Below are positions 41,296 to 49,776 of a stretch of 64,000 nucleotides of DNA, in pieces (within the stretch, counting starts at the first letter, position 1; each line of letters begins with the position of its first letter). The position numbers and the translations under genes were made by a program. The notes beneath the pieces are model-generated. The model made no database searches. It was not told the origin of the DNA and saw only the letters and a program-made list of their open reading frames with translations. Where the stretch lies: NCBI GenBank assembly GCA_019637395.1, contig JAHBVR010000012.1:186001-250000 (forward strand). The letters run 5' to 3'. This stretch comes from Vulcanimicrobiota bacterium. GTDB taxonomy: Bacteria; Vulcanimicrobiota; Xenobia; Xenobiales; JADMJV01.

Positions 41296-42756
41296 TCATG
41301 GAGTAGGTGGAGCAGCCTGGCTGAAGTAGCCGTGTTCGAAAGGAGCGGCCAGGGCGTGGCGCAGACGCGCCCGCGACAAATTCAACTCATTCAGAGAGTT
41401 CACGTAATTGGTGCGGGCCGAAACGATAGCATTCTGGGCGTCGAACACATCCGTCAGGGTCCCCAGGGCGGCCCGGTAGCGCCCCGAAGCGATGCGCACA
41501 CCCTCACGGGCCGAATCCACGGCGGCGGCCGCCGCCTCCAGATTGCGCTCGGCCGTCAGCAACTGCATGACCACTCCACTCACGTCCCGCTCCACCAGCA
41601 ACTGAGTTCGAGTGTAGGCGGCTTTGGCCACCTCGATGCCGCCCTGGGCGTTGATGGTGGCACCGGCCTGGGCACCGCCGTCCCACACCTGAAAGTCGAT
41701 GGACATCTGCAGGTTGAAGGTCGGATATTGCACGCCGTTGGCGCGTCCTTGATAAGTAATTCCCGCGAAAGTCGACAGAGCCGGGTAATTCAAGGTCCGG
41801 GCCGCGTCGTAAGCAGCCAGAGCCGCATCCACATTACGCTGGGCCACCAACATATCCGGTCGCTGCGCGAAAGCCAGCTTGCTCAACTCGTTCATGTCCC
41901 GCAAAGGCACATCCGGCTCGTCAAAGTCGACCAGCTCCAGCGAACTGCGGGGAGAAAGGCCCAGGGACTGGGCCAGATCGAGACGAGCCAGTTCCAGGTT
42001 ACGCCGCGCGTTGTTCAGGGCGAAGACCGAATTAGACACAGTGGTTTGGGAGCGAACCACGTCGCCCGGCGACATATTGCCGGCCTGGAAAAGCGCCCGC
42101 GACATGCGCAACTGTTCCTGACGATTCTTCAGATCGTCCTCCCCCACCTGAACCAGACGCTGCGCTTGCAAAACCGTATAATAACGCTCCTTGACCGTCA
42201 GGGACACGTCATTCTCGGTTTGCAACAGGCTGGCAGCCGCGGCCTGGCGACGCAAATCGGCGGCCCGCACCAGATCGCGGGTATGGCCGAAATCGAAAAG
42301 CAGCCAGTTGATACCCACGCTGTTGGACCAGGTATCGGTGGTCCGATTGACCGGGTTCAGGCCCAGCGAAGCCGTCTGGCTACCCGCCGAAGTGCCGGAA
42401 ATATGACTGTACTGACTGGTGCCTCCGATGTGAGGCAATAGAGCGGCGCGCTGCTGTATGGTGGTGCCCTCGGCCTGCTGCAACTGGCCCTGGGCGGTGC
42501 GAATGTCCGGCTGCAGCCGCCAGGCCAGCCGCACGGCTTCTTCGGGGCGAATCGGCAAGCGGGGCGCATTCTCGTCCTCCGGCTCAGGCAGGGCCAAAGG
42601 AATCGGCGGCTTGGGAACGGCCTCACGCGTCTGGTCGGGGTTGAAAGGCGCGGGCTCTCCCGGCACCGGCTCGGGCATCAACGGCGGCGGCGGGGGCAGC
42701 GGAGGTTTTGCGAAGGCCGGCAAAGCCAGCCAGAGACACAGAAGACCCTTACGCAC
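41296..42756 (-). CDS. TolC-family outer-membrane efflux protein
   Basis: The GTG giving VRKGLLCLWLALPAFA overlaps the pump gene stop and has AGAGGA seven bases upstream; this opens a signal peptide. A Pro-rich stretch (about 20-65) precedes two repeated OEP domains with typical helices: RYYTVLQAQRLVQVGEDDLK, ALFQAGNMSPGDVVRSQTTV and, in the second half, YRAALGTLTDVFDAQNAIV. The family forms trimeric channels through the outer membrane. It is third in the RND operon after adaptor and pump, ending at the terminator. Confidence 0.93.
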   Translation of the reverse strand: MRKGLLCLWLALPAFAKPPLPPPPPLMPEPVPGEPAPFNPDQTREAVPKPPIPLALPEPEDENAPRLPIRPEEAVRLAWRLQPDIRTAQGQLQQAEGTTIQQRAALLPHIGGTSQYSHISGTSAGSQTASLGLNPVNRTTDTWSNSVGINWLLFDFGHTRDLVRAADLRRQAAAASLLQTENDVSLTVKERYYTVLQAQRLVQVGEDDLKNRQEQLRMSRALFQAGNMSPGDVVRSQTTVSNSVFALNNARRNLELARLDLAQSLGLSPRSSLELVDFDEPDVPLRDMNELSKLAFAQRPDMLVAQRNVDAALAAYDAARTLNYPALSTFAGITYQGRANGVQYPTFNLQMSIDFQVWDGGAQAGATINAQGGIEVAKAAYTRTQLLVERDVSGVVMQLLTAERNLEAAAAAVDSAREGVRIASGRYRAALGTLTDVFDAQNAIVSARTNYVNSLNELNLSRARLRHALAAPFEHGYFSQAAPPTP

Positions 42757-45700
42757 GCGCTTTCCTCTGCTTAAAGAAACGGCGTTCGAAGTCATCCAGC
42801 AGCAGGTAGGCCATCGGCACCACTACCAGCGTCAGCAAGGTGGATACGAACAAACCGCCGATGACGGTGATGGCCATGGGAGCTTCCAGCTCGCCGCCGC
42901 GCCCGCGCATGGCGATGGGAACCATGCCCAGCATGGCCGCCAGCGCCGTGATCAAGATGGGGCGCAGGCGGGTGGGGCAGGCCTCCAGCAGAGCGGCCTC
43001 GCGGTCCAAACCGCGGTCGCGCGCCTGCAGCGTATTCTCGATCAAAAGAATGCCGTTCTTCACCGAAATGCCCACCAGCAACAGACAACCCACGCCCGAC
43101 ATCACTGAGAAAGGCGTGCCGGTCAGGAACAAGGCCAGCACGATGCCCATGGTGCACAGCGGCACGCTCATCATGATCGAGAGCGGCACAATCAGATTCT
43201 CGAACTGAATGCACAGCAGCATATAGATCAGCATCACGGCCAGCGCCCCCGCCAACCAGAGACGCCCAAACTCGGCGCTTTGCGCCTTCATGGTGGCGCT
43301 CCAGTCCCAACTATAGCCATCCGGCATATCAAAGTCGGCCATGGCGGCCGTCACGTCGGCGGTAATATCCGAAAGCGCGCGGCCTTCCCCGGCGCTGACC
43401 AGGGCGGCGTAGCGCTGGCGGGTGGACCGGCTGATGGTGGCGTAGCCGATGGCCTGGGTGGCCCGGGCCACCTGGCGTAGTTGCACGGCCTTGGGAACAT
43501 CTTCCTGAGCGGCCGTATTGTTGCCGGCGCCCCCCTGGCTCACATCGGAATTTACGTAAATACCACGCATATCCACCGTGGAGCGGCGCGCCTCGGGCGA
43601 CAACTGCACCACGATGGGCGCGCGTACCCCCGCATCCTGGAAATAGCTGGCGGTCGTGCCGGCGGAGGCGGTCTGCAGGGCCGAGGCCACCTGCGAAAAA
43701 CTCAGGCCCAGCTGACTGGCTTTGTCTCGATCCACCACCCAGCGCACTTCGGGCGCCGGCTCGCCGGCGCGGTCGCGCAGGTCCTGCAAACCGGGAATGG
43801 TCTTGAGCAGATCGACCAGGTCGGCCGACAATTCGGCCAGCCTGGCCAGGTCCGGCCCAAAGATGTCGATCTCGATGCTCTGCCCTTGCTGGCCGGTGAT
43901 GATGGTCCTGACGATGTCCATGGTGGAAGGGAAGGCGCGCACGGCCGGAATCTTGTTGAAGCCGACCTGCAGGCGGGAGCCCACCTGGTCGCTGGAACCG
44001 CGGCGGCTGTCCTTGAGTGCAATCCAGGCGTTGCCCTGGTCGCGGCGGCCGGTGCTGCCGCCCCCGCCGGCTCCCACCGTGGTCAGGTAGGAGGCCACAT
44101 CCTTGTTCTTGGCCAGCACCGACTCAATGCGCTGCATGGCCTTATCGGTTTCTTCCAGCGAAGTTCCCTTCGGCATGGTCACCTGCATACGCAGGGTTCC
44201 CGTATCGGAACCCGGCATAAAATCAAAGCCCAGCAGGGGAACGAAAATCAGGCTGCCCAATGTGAGCAGGCAACCGCCGATGAGGATCTTGTTACGGTGT
44301 CCCATGGCGCTCTCCAACAGCCGGGCGTAACCCGCGTCCAGCTTCTTGAGCCACTCTTCCCATTTGTGGAACTGGCGCTGCCAGAAAGGCCAGACTTTTT
44401 CCTCGGCCGGTTTGCGAATGAACTGGGCGCACAGCATGGGCACGCCCGTGAGCGCGTCCAACAACGAGAAAGCCATGGAGATAATGACCACCAGGGCGAA
44501 CTGCTTGAACATCTGCCCGGTCTGACCGGGGATGAGCAGCATCGGGAAAAAGACCACCATAATGGTCAGGGTCGAGGAAATGACCGCGCCCACGATGGGG
44601 CGGGTGCCTTCGATGGCGGCTTCCTCCGGGTCCATGTCCTCTTCTTCGACCTTGCGATAGACCGATTCCATGACCACCACCGCGTCATCCACGATCAAGC
44701 CGGTGGCCAGAGCCAGTCCGACCAGGCTCATGGTGTTGAGGGTATAGCCCATCATATAGAGGAAACTAAAAGTGCTGATGACCGAAACCGGAATGGAGGT
44801 GGCCACTACCAGGGTAGAGCGAAAATTGCGCAGGAAGAAAAGCACGATGGCCATGGCCAGCAACCCGCCCACCACGGCTGCCTCCTGCAAACTGTGCACG
44901 GCGTTGGAAACGTAGCGAGACTGGTTATAAATCTGTTCAAAGTGCAGTTCCGGGTGGTTCTGCTCGACGATCTTGAGTTTTTCCAAAACCGCGCTCACGG
45001 TGGTCACGGTATTGGAGCTGGCCTGTTTGATAATATTCAGGCTGCCGGCCGGCTCTCCGTTGAGGCGCTGATAGGTGGTGGTATCCAGGTGGGAGTCGAC
45101 GACCCGGGCCACCGCTTTGAGCGGAATCAGCTTGCCGTTGGCGCGCCCCACCGGAATGTTCTGCAGCTCGCGTAAGCTCTGAATCCAGCCATAGCTGCGC
45201 ACCAGCAACTGCTGGTTGCCTTCGTAAGCGGTGCCACCCGGCACGTTCTGGTTTTCCTTGGACAGGGCCGTGACCAGGTCTTGCGAGGACAGGCCGCGGG
45301 CCAGCAGAGCTTGACTGTCGAATTGCACCACGATGGCGCGCTCCTGGCCGCCGGCCACGTCGGCCGAACCCACGCCTTCGGCCGACTCCAGGATGGGCTT
45401 CACCTCGTTTGTGAGCACACTGCGCAGTCGCACCGGATCGGAAATACCGCTCACACCCAGAACCAGGATGGGCATGGAGTTGGGATCGAATTTCTGCACG
45501 GTGGGAGCCTGCAGCGTCGGGTCATCGGTGGGGAACTGGCGTTGGGCCTTCTGTACCAACTGCAGAGTGTCCAGAGCGGCCTGCGCCATATCGTAGCCGG
45601 GCGCGAACTCCAGCGTCACGCGCGAGGACCCCTCGGACGTATCCGAGCGCATACTGGAGAGGCCGGGCACGGTGGCGACCACGTCTTCCACCGGCCGGGT

Positions 45701-45889
45701 AATCTGGTATTCCAGATCTTCGGGGCTGACCCCGGTCCAACTGGTGACCACGAACAGCGAGGGCCGGGTGATGTCGGGCAGCAGCTCGACCGGCAACTGC
45801 GTGTAAGCCAGGGCTCCCAACACCACGAAGATCAAAATGCGCATCCAGGTGGCCACCGGCCGGCGCACCGACAGTTCGGCGATATCCAT
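42749..45889 (-). CDS. RND-family efflux pump (AcrB/MdtB-like inner-membrane transporter)
   Basis: The 1046-aa protein has 12 predicted membrane segments and two periplasmic loops. Proton-relay acids lie in GLIVDDAVVVMESVYR; the pump entry helix MDIAELSVRRPVATWMRIL is typical, with later NGILLIENTL. It exports drugs or lipophilic compounds using the proton gradient. Substrate class is not readable; the lack of heavy-metal signatures favours the HAE1 group. The ATG overlaps the adaptor stop by one base (TGATG) and its own end overlaps tolC. Confidence 0.96.
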   Translation of the reverse strand: MDIAELSVRRPVATWMRILIFVVLGALAYTQLPVELLPDITRPSLFVVTSWTGVSPEDLEYQITRPVEDVVATVPGLSSMRSDTSEGSSRVTLEFAPGYDMAQAALDTLQLVQKAQRQFPTDDPTLQAPTVQKFDPNSMPILVLGVSGISDPVRLRSVLTNEVKPILESAEGVGSADVAGGQERAIVVQFDSQALLARGLSSQDLVTALSKENQNVPGGTAYEGNQQLLVRSYGWIQSLRELQNIPVGRANGKLIPLKAVARVVDSHLDTTTYQRLNGEPAGSLNIIKQASSNTVTTVSAVLEKLKIVEQNHPELHFEQIYNQSRYVSNAVHSLQEAAVVGGLLAMAIVLFFLRNFRSTLVVATSIPVSVISTFSFLYMMGYTLNTMSLVGLALATGLIVDDAVVVMESVYRKVEEEDMDPEEAAIEGTRPIVGAVISSTLTIMVVFFPMLLIPGQTGQMFKQFALVVIISMAFSLLDALTGVPMLCAQFIRKPAEEKVWPFWQRQFHKWEEWLKKLDAGYARLLESAMGHRNKILIGGCLLTLGSLIFVPLLGFDFMPGSDTGTLRMQVTMPKGTSLEETDKAMQRIESVLAKNKDVASYLTTVGAGGGGSTGRRDQGNAWIALKDSRRGSSDQVGSRLQVGFNKIPAVRAFPSTMDIVRTIITGQQGQSIEIDIFGPDLARLAELSADLVDLLKTIPGLQDLRDRAGEPAPEVRWVVDRDKASQLGLSFSQVASALQTASAGTTASYFQDAGVRAPIVVQLSPEARRSTVDMRGIYVNSDVSQGGAGNNTAAQEDVPKAVQLRQVARATQAIGYATISRSTRQRYAALVSAGEGRALSDITADVTAAMADFDMPDGYSWDWSATMKAQSAEFGRLWLAGALAVMLIYMLLCIQFENLIVPLSIMMSVPLCTMGIVLALFLTGTPFSVMSGVGCLLLVGISVKNGILLIENTLQARDRGLDREAALLEACPTRLRPILITALAAMLGMVPIAMRGRGGELEAPMAITVIGGLFVSTLLTLVVVPMAYLLLDDFERRFFKQRKARA

Positions 45890-47484
45890 CAGTCTTTTCC
45901 GCTGGTCGGCTGAGGGTCGATCGATTGCCCGTTTTTCAACCGGCCCTGGGACTGGGTGACCACTGTATCCCCTTCATACAATCCCTTGTTGATCACGGTC
46001 TGGCGCGTGTCGCTGCGACCGTAGCTGACCTTGGTCACTTCCACTTTTTTATTGACCACCTTGTAGACGGTGGCCTCACGCTTCTCCACGTCCTTATCGA
46101 TCAGGGCCGAATTGGGCACCGTCAACTGGGGATCGGGTGGACCCACCTTGATCTTGACGCGCGCGAACATGCCGGGCTTGACCAGATGTTTTTGGTCATC
46201 CAGGGTCACGCGCACGTTGAACTGGCGGGTGGCGGTATCAATGGCCGCGTCCTTGGAGAAAACCCGACCCGAAAAAACCTGGCCGCGCAGTCCGTCGATG
46301 GTGACCTCGACCGGATGGCCTTTGTCCACGCGTGAAATGACTTCTTGGGGAAGCGAAGTGACCACCCAGACCTGCTGGCCGGACTGCACCGTCAGGATCG
46401 AAGTCCCCAGACTGGCCACCGCTCCCACGTCCAGTTTGCGGTCGCTGACGTAGCCATTGACCGGTGACTTCAAGACCGTATCCTGCAACTGCAGTTGGGC
46501 CGTTTCCAGGTCGGCTTCGGCGGCGTGCACCAGCGATTGCTGGGCCCGCAGTTGCTGGCGGAAGGCTTCCGATTTAGAAATTCCGGCCCGGGCTTCGGCC
46601 AGGGAAGCTTCCTTGGAAACTTCATTGAGCTTGGAGACGTCGATATCCGCCTTGGCCGAGACCGTGTCCTTCTTGGCCTGGGCCTGCGCGTTCACCACGT
46701 CTTTCTCGGCCGCCCGCACGTTGGCTTCCTGCAGATCCACGGCCGCATCCTGCGACAGCATAGTGCGATAGGTATCTTGCACGTCAGCGTTGGAGGCAAA
46801 TCCCTGGCGCTGCAGGCCCAGCATGCGCTCGTACTTGGCCTTAGCCGTTTCGAAGTCCACCTGGGACTGGCGCAGCGAAGCCCTGGCTCCCACCAGTTTG
46901 GCCTGGGCCTGGGTAATGGTGGTGGCTCCCTGGGTGCGTGTGGCCGAATAGACCTGCTGAGATTTTTGCACATTGGCCTGAGCGGCCTGGAGATCGGCGC
47001 CGGCGATGGAGACGCCGCTGCTGGCCTGCACGTCGGTCAGCTGTTGCTGGGACTGCAGTTGATAGTAAGTGAACTGGGCATTGGCCAGGTCACTCTTCTT
47101 CTTGAGCAGGTTGGCGCGCGCCGGACTGGGATCGATACGCACCAGCACCTGGCCCTGGCGCACCGGATCACCCTGGCGGACCAGCAACTCCAGGATGGGG
47201 CCGGCCGACTTGGCCACGATATCCACGTTCTGGCTGGATTCCACATTGCCCACCTGATCGAACTCGAACTGCAGGCGGCGCTTGGAGGCCACGTCGACGG
47301 TCACAGGCGGAACCGCCGCGCCCGCGCGGCTACGCCGGCCCCCGCGGCCGCTGGGCTTGCTGACGGCCTGATAGACACGATAGCCGACCAGGCCCAGGAA
47401 GAGGGCGCCGACCAGCACCACCAAAGCAAAGAGCTTCGGTCGTTGTCGAAGGCCGGCCAGCATCATTGGGCTAGTTTGGGGCAT
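45889..47484 (-). CDS. RND efflux periplasmic adaptor (HlyD/AcrA family)
   Basis: An N-terminal membrane segment (LFALVVLVGALFLGLVGYRVY), barrel-sandwich halves (AGPILELLVRQGDPV and VLKSPVNGYVSDRKLDVG), a long coiled-coil hairpin (about 110-300) rich in Gln/Ala and C-terminal beta-barrel (VEVTIDGLRGQVFSGRV). It bridges pump and TolC. The start is probably the ATG three codons inside a GTG; no good ribosome site is visible, and a strong palindrome lies immediately upstream. First gene of the operon. Confidence 0.93.
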   Translation of the reverse strand: MPQTSPMMLAGLRQRPKLFALVVLVGALFLGLVGYRVYQAVSKPSGRGGRRSRAGAAVPPVTVDVASKRRLQFEFDQVGNVESSQNVDIVAKSAGPILELLVRQGDPVRQGQVLVRIDPSPARANLLKKKSDLANAQFTYYQLQSQQQLTDVQASSGVSIAGADLQAAQANVQKSQQVYSATRTQGATTITQAQAKLVGARASLRQSQVDFETAKAKYERMLGLQRQGFASNADVQDTYRTMLSQDAAVDLQEANVRAAEKDVVNAQAQAKKDTVSAKADIDVSKLNEVSKEASLAEARAGISKSEAFRQQLRAQQSLVHAAEADLETAQLQLQDTVLKSPVNGYVSDRKLDVGAVASLGTSILTVQSGQQVWVVTSLPQEVISRVDKGHPVEVTIDGLRGQVFSGRVFSKDAAIDTATRQFNVRVTLDDQKHLVKPGMFARVKIKVGPPDPQLTVPNSALIDKDVEKREATVYKVVNKKVEVTKVSYGRSDTRQTVINKGLYEGDTVVTQSQGRLKNGQSIDPQPTSGKD

Positions 47485-47494
47485 AGAGGGCACA

Positions 47495-47517
47495 TTCTAC
47501 CCGGTATCCGGGTAGAA
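47495..47517. promoter_or_regulatory. palindromic operator or 5' hairpin upstream of the RND operon
   Basis: Perfect 10-bp arms TTCTACCCGG and CCGGGTAGAA flank TAT, beginning 11 bases before the proposed adaptor start. A GACTATAGTC palindrome with a TATAGT-like -10 lies 11 bases further out. The position between promoter and start fits a repressor site such as TetR/MarR, or a structured leader. Both ideas are inferred. Confidence 0.6.
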
Positions 47518-47579
47518 ATATACCCGAGACTATAGTCCTATCTCTGGACAGGACCCGTCCGGTGGAGTATATTGCCAGG

Positions 47580-47795
47580 ATGTTAACAAATACACGTCTC
47601 GTTCTCGCTCAAGCTGACGCTATCGCTCGCCTGGCCCGTCTGCGCGTGTGTACCCGGGCCTCGCTGACCCAACAGGGCCATCTCTCCCTGGAACTCTCCT
47701 CCGCCCGGGCTCACCATTGGGCTCAGGACACCCTGGGCCATTTGGGCTCCAACGTGGCGCGAGTGCTACGCTGGGAAGAGCAACATTCATTCTAA
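47580..47795 (+). CDS. small hypothetical protein
   Basis: The 71-aa product (MLTNTRLVLAQADAIARLAR...) is helix-prone and slightly basic with no cysteines besides one. GGTGGAG lies twelve bases before the ATG. It diverges from the RND operon across the palindromic region, so it might share its control, and overlaps the next gene tail-to-tail by 4 bases. No family; could be a shadow, but the regulatory location makes it worth noting. Confidence 0.45.
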   Translation: MLTNTRLVLAQADAIARLARLRVCTRASLTQQGHLSLELSSARAHHWAQDTLGHLGSNVARVLRWEEQHSF

Positions 47796-48790
47796 CCGCG
47801 CGGGCCGGCTCCCACTCCAGCAAAACGGTTGAGAGCGGCCAGTTGCTCGGAATTCAGTCGGGCAGCCAGTTCGGGATATTCCAATTTGGGAACCAGAACT
47901 TTACAACAGGCCAGTACGCTCAGGCCATCTTGGAAATCCGGGCCGGGATGCTCCAGCTCCGTCAGGACCTGAGATAAAGTCTGTTGAGCCAGCAGATGGG
48001 CGGCAGGAGTGACCTGAGACTCCAGACCTCCTAGCTGGACCTCCAGCACGATTTGTCGCAGTAAAGCCAGTTGTTGCCGCCGGTAAGCCGCTTTCTTGAC
48101 TTCCCCCATCAACAGTACTTGACGCTGCTCGCATGCCCCTACCAGAAACCGATGCCAGGGAGCGCTCATTGGTGAAGGCCGTGTCAAGATCGCCTCGATT
48201 TCCGTACACAGAGCCCTGGTTTCCTCATCGCTGGCCGGCAGCGCCTTCATCATGCCCTTGGCCGCCTGACGCCGGCAGGTTTCCAGTCGGTAGCGCTGGA
48301 CGGAGTTGAGGGCTTTGCCGTTTTGGCAGGCTTCCAGAAAGGCCTCATAGCGTTCGTAGTTCCAGGTCGTAGCCAGATGTCTCAAAGCAAAATCGAAGTT
48401 GCCGTTCTCGACCCGCCTGGCCCTGGCTCCCCAGATGGGGTCCCGTAAAAGAGCGACAAACTGGGGTTCGGCGTCATTCGGTTCGGCCGCGTGGCGTGCG
48501 ATGATCACCTCCGGCAGCTGAGAATCGTTGCCATAGATAGCCATCAAAGCCGAGGCCGAGTCGGCGTCCGGCAATTTGTCCCAAAGCCTGACCCGCTCGC
48601 GGGTCGAGTAAAGGTAGCCGTATTCCCGCCCCACCGCTCGCAAGCCGGCAAAAGCCAGTCCAGCCACTACCATCCAGATGAAGAGAAAGCCGAAGCGCAA
48701 TCGGCCGGCCAAGAAGAGACGGCGCGTCCAGGACGTCCGCGGACGTTCAAATCGAGAAATCGGGCGGGGAAGCGAGCCGAAGGGCCTCAT
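47792..48790 (-). CDS. membrane-anchored hypothetical protein
   Basis: After a basic cytoplasmic N-terminus, one membrane segment (FGFLFIWMVVAGLAFAGL) leads to a helical domain of about 270 residues, with repeated helices around conserved Cys residues (EACQNGKALN, ETCRRQ, GACEQRQ, LACCKVL). No family recognised. The ATG overlaps the stop of the GHKL-like gene upstream, so the two are a translationally coupled pair; the other GHKL-like protein of the region has its own C-terminal membrane segments, hinting that this gene may do the same job separately. Confidence 0.6.
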   Translation of the reverse strand: MRPFGSLPRPISRFERPRTSWTRRLFLAGRLRFGFLFIWMVVAGLAFAGLRAVGREYGYLYSTRERVRLWDKLPDADSASALMAIYGNDSQLPEVIIARHAAEPNDAEPQFVALLRDPIWGARARRVENGNFDFALRHLATTWNYERYEAFLEACQNGKALNSVQRYRLETCRRQAAKGMMKALPASDEETRALCTEIEAILTRPSPMSAPWHRFLVGACEQRQVLLMGEVKKAAYRRQQLALLRQIVLEVQLGGLESQVTPAAHLLAQQTLSQVLTELEHPGPDFQDGLSVLACCKVLVPKLEYPELAARLNSEQLAALNRFAGVGAGPRG

Positions 48791-49719
48791 TTGAGCACTT
48801 TCAGCGCCGCCGCGATCAGGTCGGCGCGGGCCTGGCTTTTGATCAATTCCCGTTGGGAAAGGTCGCGTTTCAAAGAATCCTCCTGCAAATAGACCACCAG
48901 GCCGGGGGGCAACTTCTCGCCGAGCTGGCGAAAACAGATGCCGGCCTGGATGAAGTATAACTGACTGAGTTCGCTATAGCGGCGGGCCCCGATCCCCCAA
49001 CAGGGCTGCTTCTTCACCACCTGCACATGTTGCCGGTCTTGAGCCCAGAGTGGCGCTCGACCCGGTCCTTCCAGCAGCACTGTATTCATCCCGGTGACGA
49101 AGGGAACTTTCCGACCATTGACCACCACCGGTATCGGAGCGGCGCAGGCCAAGCGGCGCAGGAGATTGTGCTCAGCCCGCCACATTCCGATCAGGCTGGG
49201 AAAACACATGTTGAAGAAATTCAAGGAGTGTTCCAGGCCCACATAGGTGACCACTTTGGAGCGAGAAGACGCCCCGATCAGCGTCTCGATCCAAACTTCC
49301 TCTTCATAGAGTTGAAGGACATTGCGCCCTTGCCGGTCGCGACTTTCCACAATCAGCACATCGGGATTGTAAGTGCGCATGGCCTGCAAAGCGATGGCCA
49401 GATGGGCTCCGGAAGCGGTAAGGGGCTGCTGGCTTTCCTGGCTGGCGCATTCGAAAATGTCCTCCAGTTCGCGAGCGGTGAAGGGCTCTCCGTCGAAACC
49501 GACGCGAATGTCGCGCCCGCCAATCTCCATCTGGATTAGAGAAGCTCCGCGCATGACCGCGCAAGAAACCAGTTGCAAAATGTACTCGGCCGGATCCTGG
49601 AGACGAAACTTCTGCATTTTCTGGAGAGCTTTCTTGGCCTCCAGGCTGAACCGGCCTGAAGATTGGAAATCCGCTTCCTGCTGCAATAATTTGATGTAAT
49701 CTTCGGTGCCCGCTCCCAC
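48787..49719 (-). CDS. GHKL/HSP90-like degenerate ATPase-fold protein
   Basis: The GTG start gives VGAGTEDYIKLLQQEADF; the longer frame upstream is antisense to the PhnD/patatin gene. Residues about 25-120 read like a GHKL fold (DPAEYILQLVSCAVMRGASL, VGFDGEPFTARELEDIF), where FDGEPFT matches the DNGIGMT box in position, but the N-box Asn and Glu are not recognisable, so ATP hydrolysis is doubtful. The whole length aligns with the protein at 58.3-59.4 kb (shared NxxNG turn in PIPVVVNGRKVP). It is coupled to the membrane protein downstream. Confidence 0.55.
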   Translation of the reverse strand: MGAGTEDYIKLLQQEADFQSSGRFSLEAKKALQKMQKFRLQDPAEYILQLVSCAVMRGASLIQMEIGGRDIRVGFDGEPFTARELEDIFECASQESQQPLTASGAHLAIALQAMRTYNPDVLIVESRDRQGRNVLQLYEEEVWIETLIGASSRSKVVTYVGLEHSLNFFNMCFPSLIGMWRAEHNLLRRLACAAPIPVVVNGRKVPFVTGMNTVLLEGPGRAPLWAQDRQHVQVVKKQPCWGIGARRYSELSQLYFIQAGICFRQLGEKLPPGLVVYLQEDSLKRDLSQRELIKSQARADLIAAALKVLK

Positions 49720-49776
49720 AGCCTGAGGATTCTCCAGCAGGCCCGATTGCACCCCCAAGAGAAGTTGCAGCCCGCC

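Noticed and set aside
41287-42441. 384-codon plus-strand frame opposite tolC
   Set aside because: Antisense shadow with no domain; the TolC repeats are on the minus strand.
43481-45175. 564-codon plus-strand frame opposite the RND pump
   Set aside because: His/Gly-rich shadow of a high-GC gene; the pump motifs are intact on the minus strand.
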